A DNA stretch of 17,786 nucleotides from Clostridium sp. UBA3947 (GCA_002385545.1 DGDR01000178.1:1-17786); one strand, 5' to 3'; positions 1-7,450 are shown, numbered from the stretch's first letter. The notes: generated by a model from the sequence alone, not told the origin. Numbers and translations are program-made.

Positions 1-786
1 AAAAAGAGTAATAAACAAAAACTAAACTTTGTTAAACTTGCCGAAAAGGGCAGGATACCTGTAGGAGAAAATATTAAATACTCTAACCCAAGAGTAACAT
101 TTGATGGAGTAAATTGGTGGTTAAGTGTAGGAGTAGAAGAAGTTGAAACTAAACATCAAGAATACACAGATGGTATAGGTATAGACTTAGGAGTAAAGGA
201 TTTAGCTGTTATAAGCAGTGGACAAAAGTTTAAGAATATAAACAAATCAAGCAAAGTTAAGAAGTTAGAGAAAAGACTTAAAAGATTACAACGTAAGTTG
301 TCTAACAAATATGAGTTAAATAAAATTGAGTTAGAAGGAGGTGAATACCGTTACAGAAAAACAAATAATATAAAGAAGTTAGAATTCCTTGTTCAAAAGA
401 CACATAGAAGGCTTAAGAATATTAGGCACAATTATATTCATCAAATAACTACATCTTTGGTGAAAACCAAGCCAGAGTATGTGGTAATGGAAAACCTAAA
501 TACTTGTGGAATGTTAAAGAATAGAAAATTATCTAAAGCAATACAAGAGCAAACATTCCATGAATTTAAAAGGCAAATGGAATATAAGTGTGCTTGGAAT
601 AATATTAAGTTTATACTTGCAGATAGATTTTATCCTTCATCAAAAACCTGTAGCAGTTGTGGAACTATAAAAGATAAACTTTCTTTATCAGAAAGAACTT
701 TTATATGTGATGAGTGTGGCTGTAAGATAGATAGAGATTTAAACGCAAGTATAAACCTAAAGAATTATGGTAAATCAGTAGCATAG
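1..786 (+). CDS. tnpB: TnpB, RNA-guided nuclease of IS200/IS605 element (5' end outside window)
   Basis: The frame is open from base 1 to the TAG at 784-786, giving 261 residues; full-length TnpB is usually about 370-400, so roughly the first third is missing to the left. In fragment numbering, the first RuvC aspartate is D62 in GIDLG, the catalytic glutamate is E164 in VMENLN, a four-cysteine zinc finger lies at C217/C220/C236/C239, and the last RuvC motif D-R-D-L-N-A-S starts near 244. All residues needed for cleavage in the visible part are present, so the fragment looks intact rather than decayed. Family knowledge: TnpB is an omega-RNA-guided DNA endonuclease, the ancestor of Cas12, and helps retain the element at donor sites. 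A TTG at 298 is an internal codon, not the start. No overlap with tnpA can be judged from here. Confidence 0.93.
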   Translation, partial: KKSNKQKLNFVKLAEKGRIPVGENIKYSNPRVTFDGVNWWLSVGVEEVETKHQEYTDGIGIDLGVKDLAVISSGQKFKNINKSSKVKKLEKRLKRLQRKLSNKYELNKIELEGGEYRYRKTNNIKKLEFLVQKTHRRLKNIRHNYIHQITTSLVKTKPEYVVMENLNTCGMLKNRKLSKAIQEQTFHEFKRQMEYKCAWNNIKFILADRFYPSSKTCSSCGTIKDKLSLSERTFICDECGCKIDRDLNASINLKNYGKSVA

Positions 787-971
787 CACTTAAAGCAGTT
801 ATTGATATGTACCCATACGTTAGTGGGGAATTTAAGCCTTCGGAGTGTCAAACAAACAGGAGTAGCTTAGGTGAAACTGGACACGATGAACAAGGAAGGA
901 AACATAAACTTTTATAATGTTTTTATAGAGTTTTATAAGTTTTCTGTAACGGAAGAAAGCTTAGAATTCAA
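787..971 (+). ncRNA. Putative omega RNA (reRNA) scaffold and IS right end
   Basis: This 185-base stretch after tnpB has no ORF and sits where TnpB guide RNAs are made: overlapping the 3' end of tnpB and running to the right end of the element, with the flanking DNA supplying the guide. Local pairings visible are CCCA (near 812) with TGGG (near 822), and GTGTC near 846 with GACAC near 881. An AT-rich imperfect hairpin lies at about 905-942. The 5' limit of such RNAs usually lies inside tnpB and cannot be set here. If the element ends at 971, the guide would begin CTGTGGTATCCTGC, i.e. hydrolase sequence. The assignment rests on position and family knowledge, not on a covariance-model match. Confidence 0.45.
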
Positions 972-992
972 CTGTGGTATCCTGCAGACCAG

Positions 993-1958
993 GTGGAAGG
1001 CTATAAGCTAAGTCCTTGGCTGGAGGAGGGAACTGAAGTAGCAGATTCTATAAGCAGATTGGCTGGCTTTCCTGAATTTTTGTTAAGACCTACTACTATG
1101 ATTAAATCTAATTCCTACAAGGGAGCACCTCTTAGTTTAACTAAGGATAAGTACCCTGTAGTAATTATTTCTCATGGACTAACAGGCCTTAGAAGTCTCC
1201 ACACCGATTTGGCTGAGATGCTGGCCAGCAACGGATATGTTGTGGCAGCAATAGATCACACCAATGTAGCAGCTGTCACAGTATTTGATGATGGAGAAGC
1301 AGTCTATCTAAATAGCCAGGTCCTTTCCCTAGGAGCAGACAGAGAGGTTTTCTTATCTGATGGAAATAAAGTATTAAATGTATATGCAGAGGATATATTG
1401 TTTACTATTAACACCTTGGAAAGAATCAATATAAATGAACTGTCTATGTTTAAAGACAGGCTGGATTTGTCTGCTATTGGACTTATAGGACATTCTGCTG
1501 GAGGTGGAGCTGGAGTTTTAGCTGCGCAGCAAGATAGCAGAATTAAGGATTTAGTGGGCTTTGATCCTTGGTTGGAGCCTCTAGGAGAAAAAGCTATTAG
1601 TAAGGGACTTAAAGTTCCTGCACTCTTTTTAAGAAGTCAGCAGTGGAAAACAGACCCTAACAGTAAAAATCTATTTCCTCTCTTAAAAAGCTGTAAGGCC
1701 TTCAGAGAATTGTATCAGATAAATGGAACAACCCACTTGGATTTTACTATGGTATATATGTATTCCCCCTTAAGTAAGCCCTATGGATATTCTGGACAGT
1801 TAGATGGAAATAAAAGTTCTTTAATAAGGCAGGACTTTGTTTTAAACTTTTTTAATAAATATCTTATAGTTACAGAGCCCTATGTAGAAATAGATAATAT
1901 GCTGAGCAAGTATTCTGAAGTTGAAAAAGTTGATTATCAGGCTCAAGAAAGTTATTAA
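993..1958 (+). CDS. PAF-acetylhydrolase-like alpha/beta hydrolase, 5'-truncated by IS insertion
   Basis: This is a serine esterase/lipase of the platelet-activating-factor acetylhydrolase/dienelactone hydrolase type. Counting from the GTG at 993, the nucleophile elbow G-H-S-A-G places Ser168, the acid is probably Asp191 (GFDPW) and the base His248 (TTHLDF), so the triad is complete. Homology-like sequence starts earlier: from 972 the same frame reads L-W-Y-P-A-D-Q-V-E-G, matching the conserved WYP strand of this family. No Shine-Dalgarno sequence precedes 993 and the frame closes at a stop at 936-938. Relatives carry a longer N-terminal part, often with a signal or membrane segment, which is missing here. 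I infer that the adjacent IS removed promoter, start and N-terminus, so this is probably a non-functional remnant despite its intact core. A U-tailed hairpin follows at 1963. Substrate unknown. Confidence 0.75.
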   Translation: MEGYKLSPWLEEGTEVADSISRLAGFPEFLLRPTTMIKSNSYKGAPLSLTKDKYPVVIISHGLTGLRSLHTDLAEMLASNGYVVAAIDHTNVAAVTVFDDGEAVYLNSQVLSLGADREVFLSDGNKVLNVYAEDILFTINTLERININELSMFKDRLDLSAIGLIGHSAGGGAGVLAAQQDSRIKDLVGFDPWLEPLGEKAISKGLKVPALFLRSQQWKTDPNSKNLFPLLKSCKAFRELYQINGTTHLDFTMVYMYSPLSKPYGYSGQLDGNKSSLIRQDFVLNFFNKYLIVTEPYVEIDNMLSKYSEVEKVDYQAQESY

Positions 1959-1962
1959 AAAG

Positions 1963-2010
1963 GGTCTGCTGCATAATTAGCTGATTAGTTAGTTATGTAG
2001 CAGACCTTTT
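1963..2010 (+). terminator. Rho-independent terminator of the hydrolase gene
   Basis: GGTCTGCTGCATAA at 1963-1976 pairs with TTATGTAGCAGACC at 1993-2006 (14 bp with one G-U pair), followed by TTTT. It starts 4 bases after the hydrolase stop. Confidence 0.9.
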
Positions 2011-2056
2011 ATGTGCTAGGTCACTTGCACAGCTTGTCCTAATATTTCTACCTTTG

Positions 2057-2088
2057 CATCAACACTTATTTAAAACAAAGCAACATAG
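2057..2088. repeat. Dispersed repeat, copy 1
   Basis: This 32-base stretch (CATCAACACTT ... AACAAAGCAACATAG) matches 11314-11345 at 30 of 32 positions in the same orientation. Weaker similarity extends about 35 bases to the left, including a shared TTGTCC at 2033-2038 and 11295-11300. Both copies lie a short distance beyond the 3' end of a minus-strand gene. Nature unknown. Confidence 0.75.
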
Positions 2089-2090
2089 AG

Positions 2091-2114
2091 AAAAAGCTGC
2101 TATGGCTCTTTTAA
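2091..2114 (-). terminator. Weak candidate terminator of secA2
   Basis: On the minus strand, AAAGAGC pairs with GCTTTTT around a 7-base loop, 12 or more bases after the secA2 stop, and is followed by TCTCTATG. The stem is short and AT-rich with one G-U pair, so this is a tentative call. The U-rich minus-strand sequence beyond it overlaps repeat copy 1. Confidence 0.35.
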
Positions 2115-2125
2115 GTTTAAATCTC

Positions 2126-4468
2126 TCATTTTTTAAATAATTTATAAAAGCCATACTCTCCAGCAAAAGTAATCCAAGCAAAGAAATTGTTCATACCAGT
2201 GATTTTAACTAAGCCCTTTAATAGACCTAAAACATCTTCAATAGAGTCATCATTTACAAGATAGGTCCAGGTTGCTTCAGGGGCCTTTATTCTTTCTTTA
2301 AGCTCATCAAAGGTTGTATTGGAAAGTTCCAAACTTTTATAATCATTCCTGATAGCTTCCTCTATCTCTTCCTTAAGCACATCAAATTCCTCTATAAGCT
2401 TCAGCTGAAATTCTCTTAAAGGGTCCTTGCCTCCTATAGCTTTCAAGTGTATTCCATGACGGAGATTGGCAGCCTTATCAAGATAGTCTGCCCATAACTC
2501 ATCCATATGAAACAATCTTAGTCTTCTTTTAAAGCTTTCAATTTCCTCTAAGCTATATTTTGCTTTCAAATCTTCATACAACTTAGGAAAATCTTTTTCT
2601 AGGACTTCATCCTTAAAGCGATGGTGTAGTATTTCCATACGGATATTATATAAGTACTGTCTAAGCTCATTTAAAAGTATAGAATAATCATACAACTCTT
2701 TTCTTATATCATAGTTATGGCCTTGAATAATTCTTTGAACCTGACTAATTTTCTTAGCATATATGGGATTAAACAGAGCGTACTCCTGTTTTTTAGGATA
2801 AAATTCTTTGGGAATCATGTTTTCAATTCCATACTTAACCATAAGGTCATCCTCTAAGCTGACAAAGAAGCGGGTAATACCTGGATCTCCTTGACGGCCA
2901 GCTCTCCCTTTTAATTGCTTATCTATTCTTAAGCTTTCATGCAAATTGGTACCAATAACATATAGACCACCAAGGTCTTTTATTTTTTCCTTATCATGCC
3001 CCTGGGGCCCTCCTAATATAATGTCAACACCTCGGCCCGCCATATTGGTTGAAACAGTTACCGCCCCTAAAACTCCAGCCTTTTCAATAATATGGGCCTC
3101 TAGTTCATCATTTTTTGCATTTAGTACCTGACAGCTAATGCCTTCTTTCTCTAAGAGCATAGCTAGGTGGTCAGATTCCTTAACGCTGCTTGTACCTATA
3201 AGTATAGGCTGCCCAGTGGAGTGTACCCTTCTTATTTCTTCAACAAGGGCCTTATATTTAGCTTCCTTATGGGTAAACACATAGGGAGCACAATCTATTC
3301 TTTGGGATTTTACATTAGGAGGTATTACCACAATCTCCTTCTGGTAAATTTCAAAGAATTCATCGGCAGAATCCATAGCGGTACCGGTCATGCCAGCAAG
3401 GTTTTCATATTGTTTGATAAAATGCTGCAGGGTAATTTGGGTCATAATTCGGCCTTTAGACTGAATTTCTAAGCCTTCCTTACATTCTAAGGCAGCTTGG
3501 ACACCATCCGGCCAATGTCTGTTTTCAGCTATCCGGCCAGTGAATTCGTCTACCATTTCAATTCGTTTATTTCTTACTATATAGTCTATATCCTTTTGAA
3601 GTAACGCCTCAGCGTAAAGGACGCAATTCACCTGCTGTAAAAGGTTAAAGTTTTTTTCAGTATAGAGATTACCGCAGCCTAAGTATTTTTCAATACGGTC
3701 AATGCCTTGGTCCGTTAAATAAACATTTTGAGCATATTCATCTATTTTATAGTCTACCTTAGGTATTAGTGAGGCTACTGCTTCTCTAACTCTTTTAAGA
3801 TTGCTGCTAGATTCTTTAGTGCTCACAGATATTACTAGCGGGATTCTAGCCTCGTCTATTAATATGGAATCTGCTTCATCTACAATAGCAAAGTAAAAGG
3901 ACCTGTGAATTAAGTCTTTTTTATCATAGCAAAGAGAATCTCTAAGATAATCAAAGCCTGCCTCTTTGGCAGTGACGTATGTAATATCCTTAGCATAGGC
4001 TGCCCTCTTTACCTGAGGGTCCATATCTTCCTGCACAAAGCCTACGCTTATCCCTAGCATCTCATAAATAGGTCCCATCCAAAGGGCATCTCTTTTAGCC
4101 AAATAATCATTGAAGGTTAGAATATGTACACCTTTTTTATAAAGACTATTCAAATAGGCAGGAAAGACTGCCACTAAGGTTTTCCCTTCTCCAGTATTCA
4201 TTTCAATGATGGCTTTATTATTTAAGGAAATTGCTCCTAGCAGCTGCACATCGTAGACCTCGAAGCCAAGGGTTCGTTTTGTTGCTTCCTTAACTAGGGC
4301 AAAGGCTCTCACAAGTAGGCTATCTGAGGAGGATCCAGCTAGAGCTTCTTCTCTTAATTTATTAGACTCCAGCAATAAAGCTTCATCCCTTAGAGAACTA
4401 AAATCTAAACTCTTTATCTCTTCCAATATTTTTCTATATTTGCTTATAGCATTAGTTTTTGTATTCAT
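2126..4468 (-). CDS. secA2: Accessory Sec translocase ATPase SecA2-like
   Basis: This is a motor ATPase that pushes pre-proteins through SecYEG at the membrane. At 780 residues it is shorter than a housekeeping SecA (about 840) and lacks the C-terminal linker with the Cys-rich SEC-C zinc motif that binds SecB and lipid. Motifs in order: Walker A TGEGKT at 92-97, DEAD box at 197-200 in a DEADSILIDEAR context, the V-D-E-F-T-G-R motif of the preprotein cross-linking region at 306-312, G-M-T-G-T at 359-363, T-N-M-A-G-R-G-V-D at 474-482, and Q-L-K-G-R-A-G-R-Q-G-D-P-G at 518-530; the helical scaffold domain follows. Both ATPase halves are intact. SD AAGGAG lies at 4474-4479, 5 bases before the ATG. 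No secY2, asp genes or obvious exported substrate lie nearby, so its client is unknown. I favour SecA2 over SecA1 on length and the missing tail. Confidence 0.85.
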   Translation of the reverse strand: MNTKTNAISKYRKILEEIKSLDFSSLRDEALLLESNKLREEALAGSSSDSLLVRAFALVKEATKRTLGFEVYDVQLLGAISLNNKAIIEMNTGEGKTLVAVFPAYLNSLYKKGVHILTFNDYLAKRDALWMGPIYEMLGISVGFVQEDMDPQVKRAAYAKDITYVTAKEAGFDYLRDSLCYDKKDLIHRSFYFAIVDEADSILIDEARIPLVISVSTKESSSNLKRVREAVASLIPKVDYKIDEYAQNVYLTDQGIDRIEKYLGCGNLYTEKNFNLLQQVNCVLYAEALLQKDIDYIVRNKRIEMVDEFTGRIAENRHWPDGVQAALECKEGLEIQSKGRIMTQITLQHFIKQYENLAGMTGTAMDSADEFFEIYQKEIVVIPPNVKSQRIDCAPYVFTHKEAKYKALVEEIRRVHSTGQPILIGTSSVKESDHLAMLLEKEGISCQVLNAKNDELEAHIIEKAGVLGAVTVSTNMAGRGVDIILGGPQGHDKEKIKDLGGLYVIGTNLHESLRIDKQLKGRAGRQGDPGITRFFVSLEDDLMVKYGIENMIPKEFYPKKQEYALFNPIYAKKISQVQRIIQGHNYDIRKELYDYSILLNELRQYLYNIRMEILHHRFKDEVLEKDFPKLYEDLKAKYSLEEIESFKRRLRLFHMDELWADYLDKAANLRHGIHLKAIGGKDPLREFQLKLIEEFDVLKEEIEEAIRNDYKSLELSNTTFDELKERIKAPEATWTYLVNDDSIEDVLGLLKGLVKITGMNNFFAWITFAGEYGFYKLFKK

Positions 4469-4499
4469 AAAGTCTCCTTACTCAGAAAGTTATATTACT

Positions 4500-4528
4500 A
4501 TTTTATAATTATTACCTATTATATGCAA
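4500..4528 (-). promoter_or_regulatory. Predicted sigma-A promoter of secA2
   Basis: Read on the minus strand, -35 TTGCAT (4523-4528) and -10 TAAAAT (4500-4505) are 17 bases apart, about 30 bases from the start codon. TACCTA (4513-4518) and TAGGTA (4535-4540) form a spaced inverted repeat around the -35 box, possibly a weak operator. Confidence 0.55.
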
Positions 4529-4566
4529 TAGCTTTAGGTATAGATAAAAGTTGATATTAAGAATTG

Positions 4567-4596
4567 TTGAGAAAGCTGCTCATGGGTCAATATAAT
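4567..4596 (+). promoter_or_regulatory. Predicted sigma-A promoter of the small membrane protein gene
   Basis: -35 TTGAGA (4567-4572) and a perfect -10 TATAAT (4591-4596) are 18 bases apart, about 50 bases before the ATG at 4651. It is divergent from the secA2 promoter. Confidence 0.55.
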
Positions 4597-4650
4597 TCGT
4601 ATATATTATAAAGAAAGTTTTTTAATCATAAGATGAAAGGGAGGATTTTT

Positions 4651-4938
4651 ATGTTAAGGCTATTAGGAGTTATTGTTTTAGTTATTTTGGTTTCTACCTT
4701 TATTACTTACGGTCTAAATAGAGTTTTCAAAAAAATAAAGTTTATTAAATATATTCCTGCGCTAATAACTTTTATCATCATGGTGAATAACATAATGATT
4801 GCTAGAAGCGGTAAGAGAGAGGGCTTTGCAGATTTGGCAGCCATAATAGTAGCAATGATGTGCTTTGCAGCTTCTGTATCTGGTTTAGTGACAGCTCTAT
4901 ATTTTGATTTTATCTATTTGAAAATGAGATCTAAGTAA
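4651..4938 (+). CDS. Small three-helix membrane protein, unknown function
   Basis: The protein has 95 residues with three hydrophobic segments: about 3-21 (LLGVIVLVILVSTFITYGL), about 32-50, and about 62-85. A basic stretch (RVFKKIKFIK) after the first helix suggests a cytoplasmic loop there. I do not recognise a family. The start is set at ATG 4651 because SD AAAGGGAGG at 4636-4644 is 6 bases before it; an in-frame ATG at 4633 lies upstream of that SD and has none of its own. The gene is monocistronic, with a promoter at 4567 and a strong terminator at 4955. It is divergent from secA2, but nothing in the sequence links the two functionally. Confidence 0.75.
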   Translation: MLRLLGVIVLVILVSTFITYGLNRVFKKIKFIKYIPALITFIIMVNNIMIARSGKREGFADLAAIIVAMMCFAASVSGLVTALYFDFIYLKMRSK

Positions 4939-4954
4939 ATGTATATTATTAAAG

Positions 4955-4986
4955 CAAGCTTTCCTTCGGGAGAGCTTGTGTTTTTT
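4955..4986 (+). terminator. Rho-independent terminator with UUCG tetraloop
   Basis: CAAGCTTTCC (4955-4964) and GGAGAGCTTG (4969-4978) form a 10-bp stem with one G-U pair around a TTCG loop closed by C-G. A T-rich tract (TGTTTTTT) follows. Confidence 0.9.
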
Positions 4987-5003
4987 ATTGAATATGAAAT
5001 TAT

Positions 5004-5058
5004 AAATTTTGCATTCTGCAAAATTTTCCTTAATGTCTGACTTCTGACTCTGACTTCT
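5004..5058. repeat. AT-rich inverted repeat plus short direct repeats
   Basis: AAATTTTGCA (5004-5013) and TGCAAAATTT (5017-5026) are a perfect 10-bp inverted repeat with a 3-base loop. Just after it, TGACTTCT occurs at 5038-5045 and 5051-5058 with CTGACTC between. This lies between convergent terminators and has no coding potential. Such simple repeats are common in clostridial intergenic DNA, and no function is visible. Confidence 0.5.
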
Positions 5059-5090
5059 AAAGAATAATAACACTTTTTCTATAACAAAGT

Positions 5091-5122
5091 AAAAAGGACT
5101 GGCACAGCAGCCAGTCCTTTTT
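5091..5122 (-). terminator. Terminator of glgP (symmetrical)
   Basis: AAAAAGGACTGGC and GCCAGTCCTTTTT form a perfect 13-bp stem with a 6-base loop, 41 bases beyond the glgP stop on the minus strand. A and T tracts flank both sides, so it can also stop plus-strand transcription. Confidence 0.9.
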
Positions 5123-5163
5123 ATGCAATTTACATTTTACAAAATATCAGTAGCTCTTAACTT

Positions 5164-7422
5164 TTACAAACGCCAGATATCCTCATCATATTGAGCTATA
5201 GTTCTATCTGAGGAGAAGAATCCAGCCTTTGCTGTGTTAACAAGCATCTTTTTGCTCCAAGCCTTTCTGTCCTCGTAGTCTGCAAAAGTCTTTTCCTTAG
5301 TAGCTATATAATCCTTTAGGTCAAGAAGAGCCATGAACCAGTCTTTGCTTATAAGATCCTTGTATAGTCTGCAGAGGTTTTCTGGATCCCCTATCTTGAT
5401 TAGATCCTTGCTTATTATGAAGTCTACTAGTTCTTCAACAAGAGGATCATTGTCATAAATATCTCTTGGATTATAAGCATTTTTTGCATAAAGATCAATT
5501 ACTTCTTCACTTGATTTACCGAAGATGTAGATATTGTCATTTCCAACGCATTCGTGGATTTCTACATTAGCTCCGTCCATAGTTCCTAGGGTAATGGCTC
5601 CATTTAACATAAACTTCATGTTTCCAGTTCCGCTAGCTTCCTTGGAAGCAAGTGAAATTTGCTCGGATACATCACAAGCAGGAATTAATTTTGAAGCCTT
5701 TGTTACGTTGTAGTTTTCAACCATTACAACCTTTAAGTATGGACTTACTTCTGGATCGTTGTTTATAAGCTGCTGTAAGCAAAGAATTAGGTGAATTATA
5801 TCCTTTGCAATTACGTAAGCAGGAGCAGCCTTAGCACCGAACAATACTGTAATTGGTCTTGCAGGGATATTGCCTGCTTTTATTTGCTTATACTTGTAGA
5901 TTACATATAAGGCATTCATTTGCTGACGCTTATATTCATGAAGTCTCTTAATTTGAACGTCGAATATAGAATTTACATCTATATCAACATTTTCTGTTTC
6001 CTTTAAGTATTTTGCTAAAGCTACTTTATTATTATGCTTTATAGCTAGTATCTTATCTAGTACAGCATCATCATTTATATAGTCTAATAGGTATTCAAGC
6101 TTTGTAGCGTCCTTCTTCCAGCCATGGCCTATAGTGGAAGTAATAAAGTTAGCCAATTCAGGGTTACAGTGCATAAGCCATCTTCTGAAGGTAATACCAT
6201 TAGTCTTGTTGTTAAACTTCTCAGGATATATTTTATAGAAGTTATTTAACTCAGACTCTTTTAATATGTCAGTATGTAATGCTGCAACACCGTTTACACT
6301 AAAGCCATAATGAATGTCCATATGTGCCATGTGTACAAGGTTCTTGCTATCTATAATAGCTACAGACTCATCACTATATTTTTCCTTTACTCTTCTATCT
6401 AATTCATAGATGATAGGCATTAAGTGTGGTACAACCTGCTCTAAGTAGTGTATTGGCCACTTTTCTAGAGCCTCAGCCAATATAGTGTGGTTAGTGTAAG
6501 CACAAGTCTTTGAAACTATGTTGATAGCATCATCCATGCTAATTCCTCTAGCTGTAAGAATGCGGATAAGCTCTGGTATAACTAGGGATGGATGAGTATC
6601 GTTAATTTGAATAACTACATGTTTGTCTAAATTACGTAAGTCGAAGCCCTTTTCGTCCATTTCCTTTACAATAAGCTGAGCACCGCTGCTTACCATAAAG
6701 TACTGCTGATAAACACGTAAAAGTCTTCCTGCATCATCACTGTCATCAGGATATAAGAATAAGGTTAAGTTACGAGGGATATCTTTTTTATCAAAGCTAA
6801 TGCCCTCATTAACAAGAGATTCATCCACAGTTTCAATGTCAAATAGATGAAGCTTGTTTACTCCGTTATCATAGCCAATTACATCGATATCGTATAGTCT
6901 GGATTTTACGCTGAAGCCTCCAAAGTTAATATCGAAGCAAGTGTCAGTCTTATCTAGCCAGCTTTTATCAGTAATCCAAGGATTTTTTTCTTCTGTCTGC
7001 TTGTTGTTCTTAAATACCTGTTGGAATAAACCAAAATGATAGTTTAATCCAATACCGTCTCCGTTTAGACCTAAAGTTGCAATAGAATCCAAGAAGCAAG
7101 CAGCGAGTCTTCCAAGGCCGCCATTTCCAAGGGATGGCTCTAACTCAACCTCTTCAATCTCTGTAAGGTCTTTTCCTGCTTCAGCTAAAATTTCTTTGAT
7201 TTCATCATAAATTTTTAAGTTAATTAAGTTATTAGAAAGTAACTTTCCAATAAGGAATTCAGCAGAAATATAATATAATTTTCTATTACCATCAATTTGC
7301 TTTTGGTCTTTTGTCATATCCTTTGTAAGCTTTAATAAGGCGCTGAATAGTTCCTCATTGGTGCAATTTGCGATGTCCTTACCGAACATCTCATTTACAA
7401 GGTTATTTAATCTTTCTTTCAT
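5164..7422 (-). CDS. glgP: Glycogen/alpha-glucan phosphorylase
   Basis: This is a cytosolic GT35 enzyme that removes glucose-1-phosphate from glycogen or maltodextrin ends using phosphate and pyridoxal phosphate. The PLP lysine is K603 in the signature E-A-S-G-T-G-N-M-K-F-M-L-N-G-A. Other family blocks are G-N-G-G-L-G-R-L-A-A near 99-108, Q-I-N-D-T-H-P near 272-278, T-N-H-T-I-L-A-E-A near 310-318, N-K-T-N-G-I-T-F-R-R-W near 405-415, and V-Q-I-K-R-L-H-E-Y-K-R-Q near 489-500. At 752 residues it is shorter than the roughly 800 of many homologues, mainly through a short N-terminus. SD GGAGAAGAGG lies 1-11 bases upstream of the ATG. No other glg or mal gene is adjacent; the gene is monocistronic with its own promoter (7475-7504) and terminator (5091). 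A palindrome at its predicted transcription start suggests specific control. Confidence 0.95.
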   Translation of the reverse strand: MKERLNNLVNEMFGKDIANCTNEELFSALLKLTKDMTKDQKQIDGNRKLYYISAEFLIGKLLSNNLINLKIYDEIKEILAEAGKDLTEIEEVELEPSLGNGGLGRLAACFLDSIATLGLNGDGIGLNYHFGLFQQVFKNNKQTEEKNPWITDKSWLDKTDTCFDINFGGFSVKSRLYDIDVIGYDNGVNKLHLFDIETVDESLVNEGISFDKKDIPRNLTLFLYPDDSDDAGRLLRVYQQYFMVSSGAQLIVKEMDEKGFDLRNLDKHVVIQINDTHPSLVIPELIRILTARGISMDDAINIVSKTCAYTNHTILAEALEKWPIHYLEQVVPHLMPIIYELDRRVKEKYSDESVAIIDSKNLVHMAHMDIHYGFSVNGVAALHTDILKESELNNFYKIYPEKFNNKTNGITFRRWLMHCNPELANFITSTIGHGWKKDATKLEYLLDYINDDAVLDKILAIKHNNKVALAKYLKETENVDIDVNSIFDVQIKRLHEYKRQQMNALYVIYKYKQIKAGNIPARPITVLFGAKAAPAYVIAKDIIHLILCLQQLINNDPEVSPYLKVVMVENYNVTKASKLIPACDVSEQISLASKEASGTGNMKFMLNGAITLGTMDGANVEIHECVGNDNIYIFGKSSEEVIDLYAKNAYNPRDIYDNDPLVEELVDFIISKDLIKIGDPENLCRLYKDLISKDWFMALLDLKDYIATKEKTFADYEDRKAWSKKMLVNTAKAGFFSSDRTIAQYDEDIWRL

Positions 7423-7450
7423 AGCCTCTTCTCCATTTATATAATATTTT

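Larger units (their letters stand above)
1..971 (+). mobile_element. IS200/IS605-family element, right part only
   Basis: The left end and any tnpA lie outside the window. What is visible is the 3' two thirds of tnpB followed by about 185 bases of non-coding right end. The right end contains short hairpin-forming segments and an imperfect inverted repeat near 905-942 (AAACTT ... AAGTTT). It is followed by AAGCTT and GAATTC and then TTCAA at 967-971. In the IS608/ISDra2 group the right cleavage site is a TCAA-like sequence 3' of a subterminal hairpin, so 971 is my best boundary. Immediately after it the hydrolase reading frame (L-W-Y-P-A-D) begins. An alternative boundary near 920-940 cannot be excluded. 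That the contig starts inside this element fits an assembly break at a multicopy IS, which is inference. Confidence 0.65.

Noticed and set aside
298..786. TnpB read as a 162-residue protein starting at TTG 298
   Set aside because: The frame is open to base 1 and the first RuvC aspartate (GIDLG, codon 184-186) lies upstream, so 298 is internal.
942..963. F-S-V-T-E-E-S in another frame just before the hydrolase, resembling an N-terminal motif of PAF-acetylhydrolases and suggesting a single-base frameshift
   Set aside because: The match is short, and the region fits the IS right end (subterminal hairpin, then TTCAA at 967-971). Kept only as an alternative for the IS boundary.
2946..3472. Plus-strand ORFs of 61 and 101 residues
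   Set aside because: Both are fully antisense to conserved secA2 coding sequence and have no SD or recognisable product.
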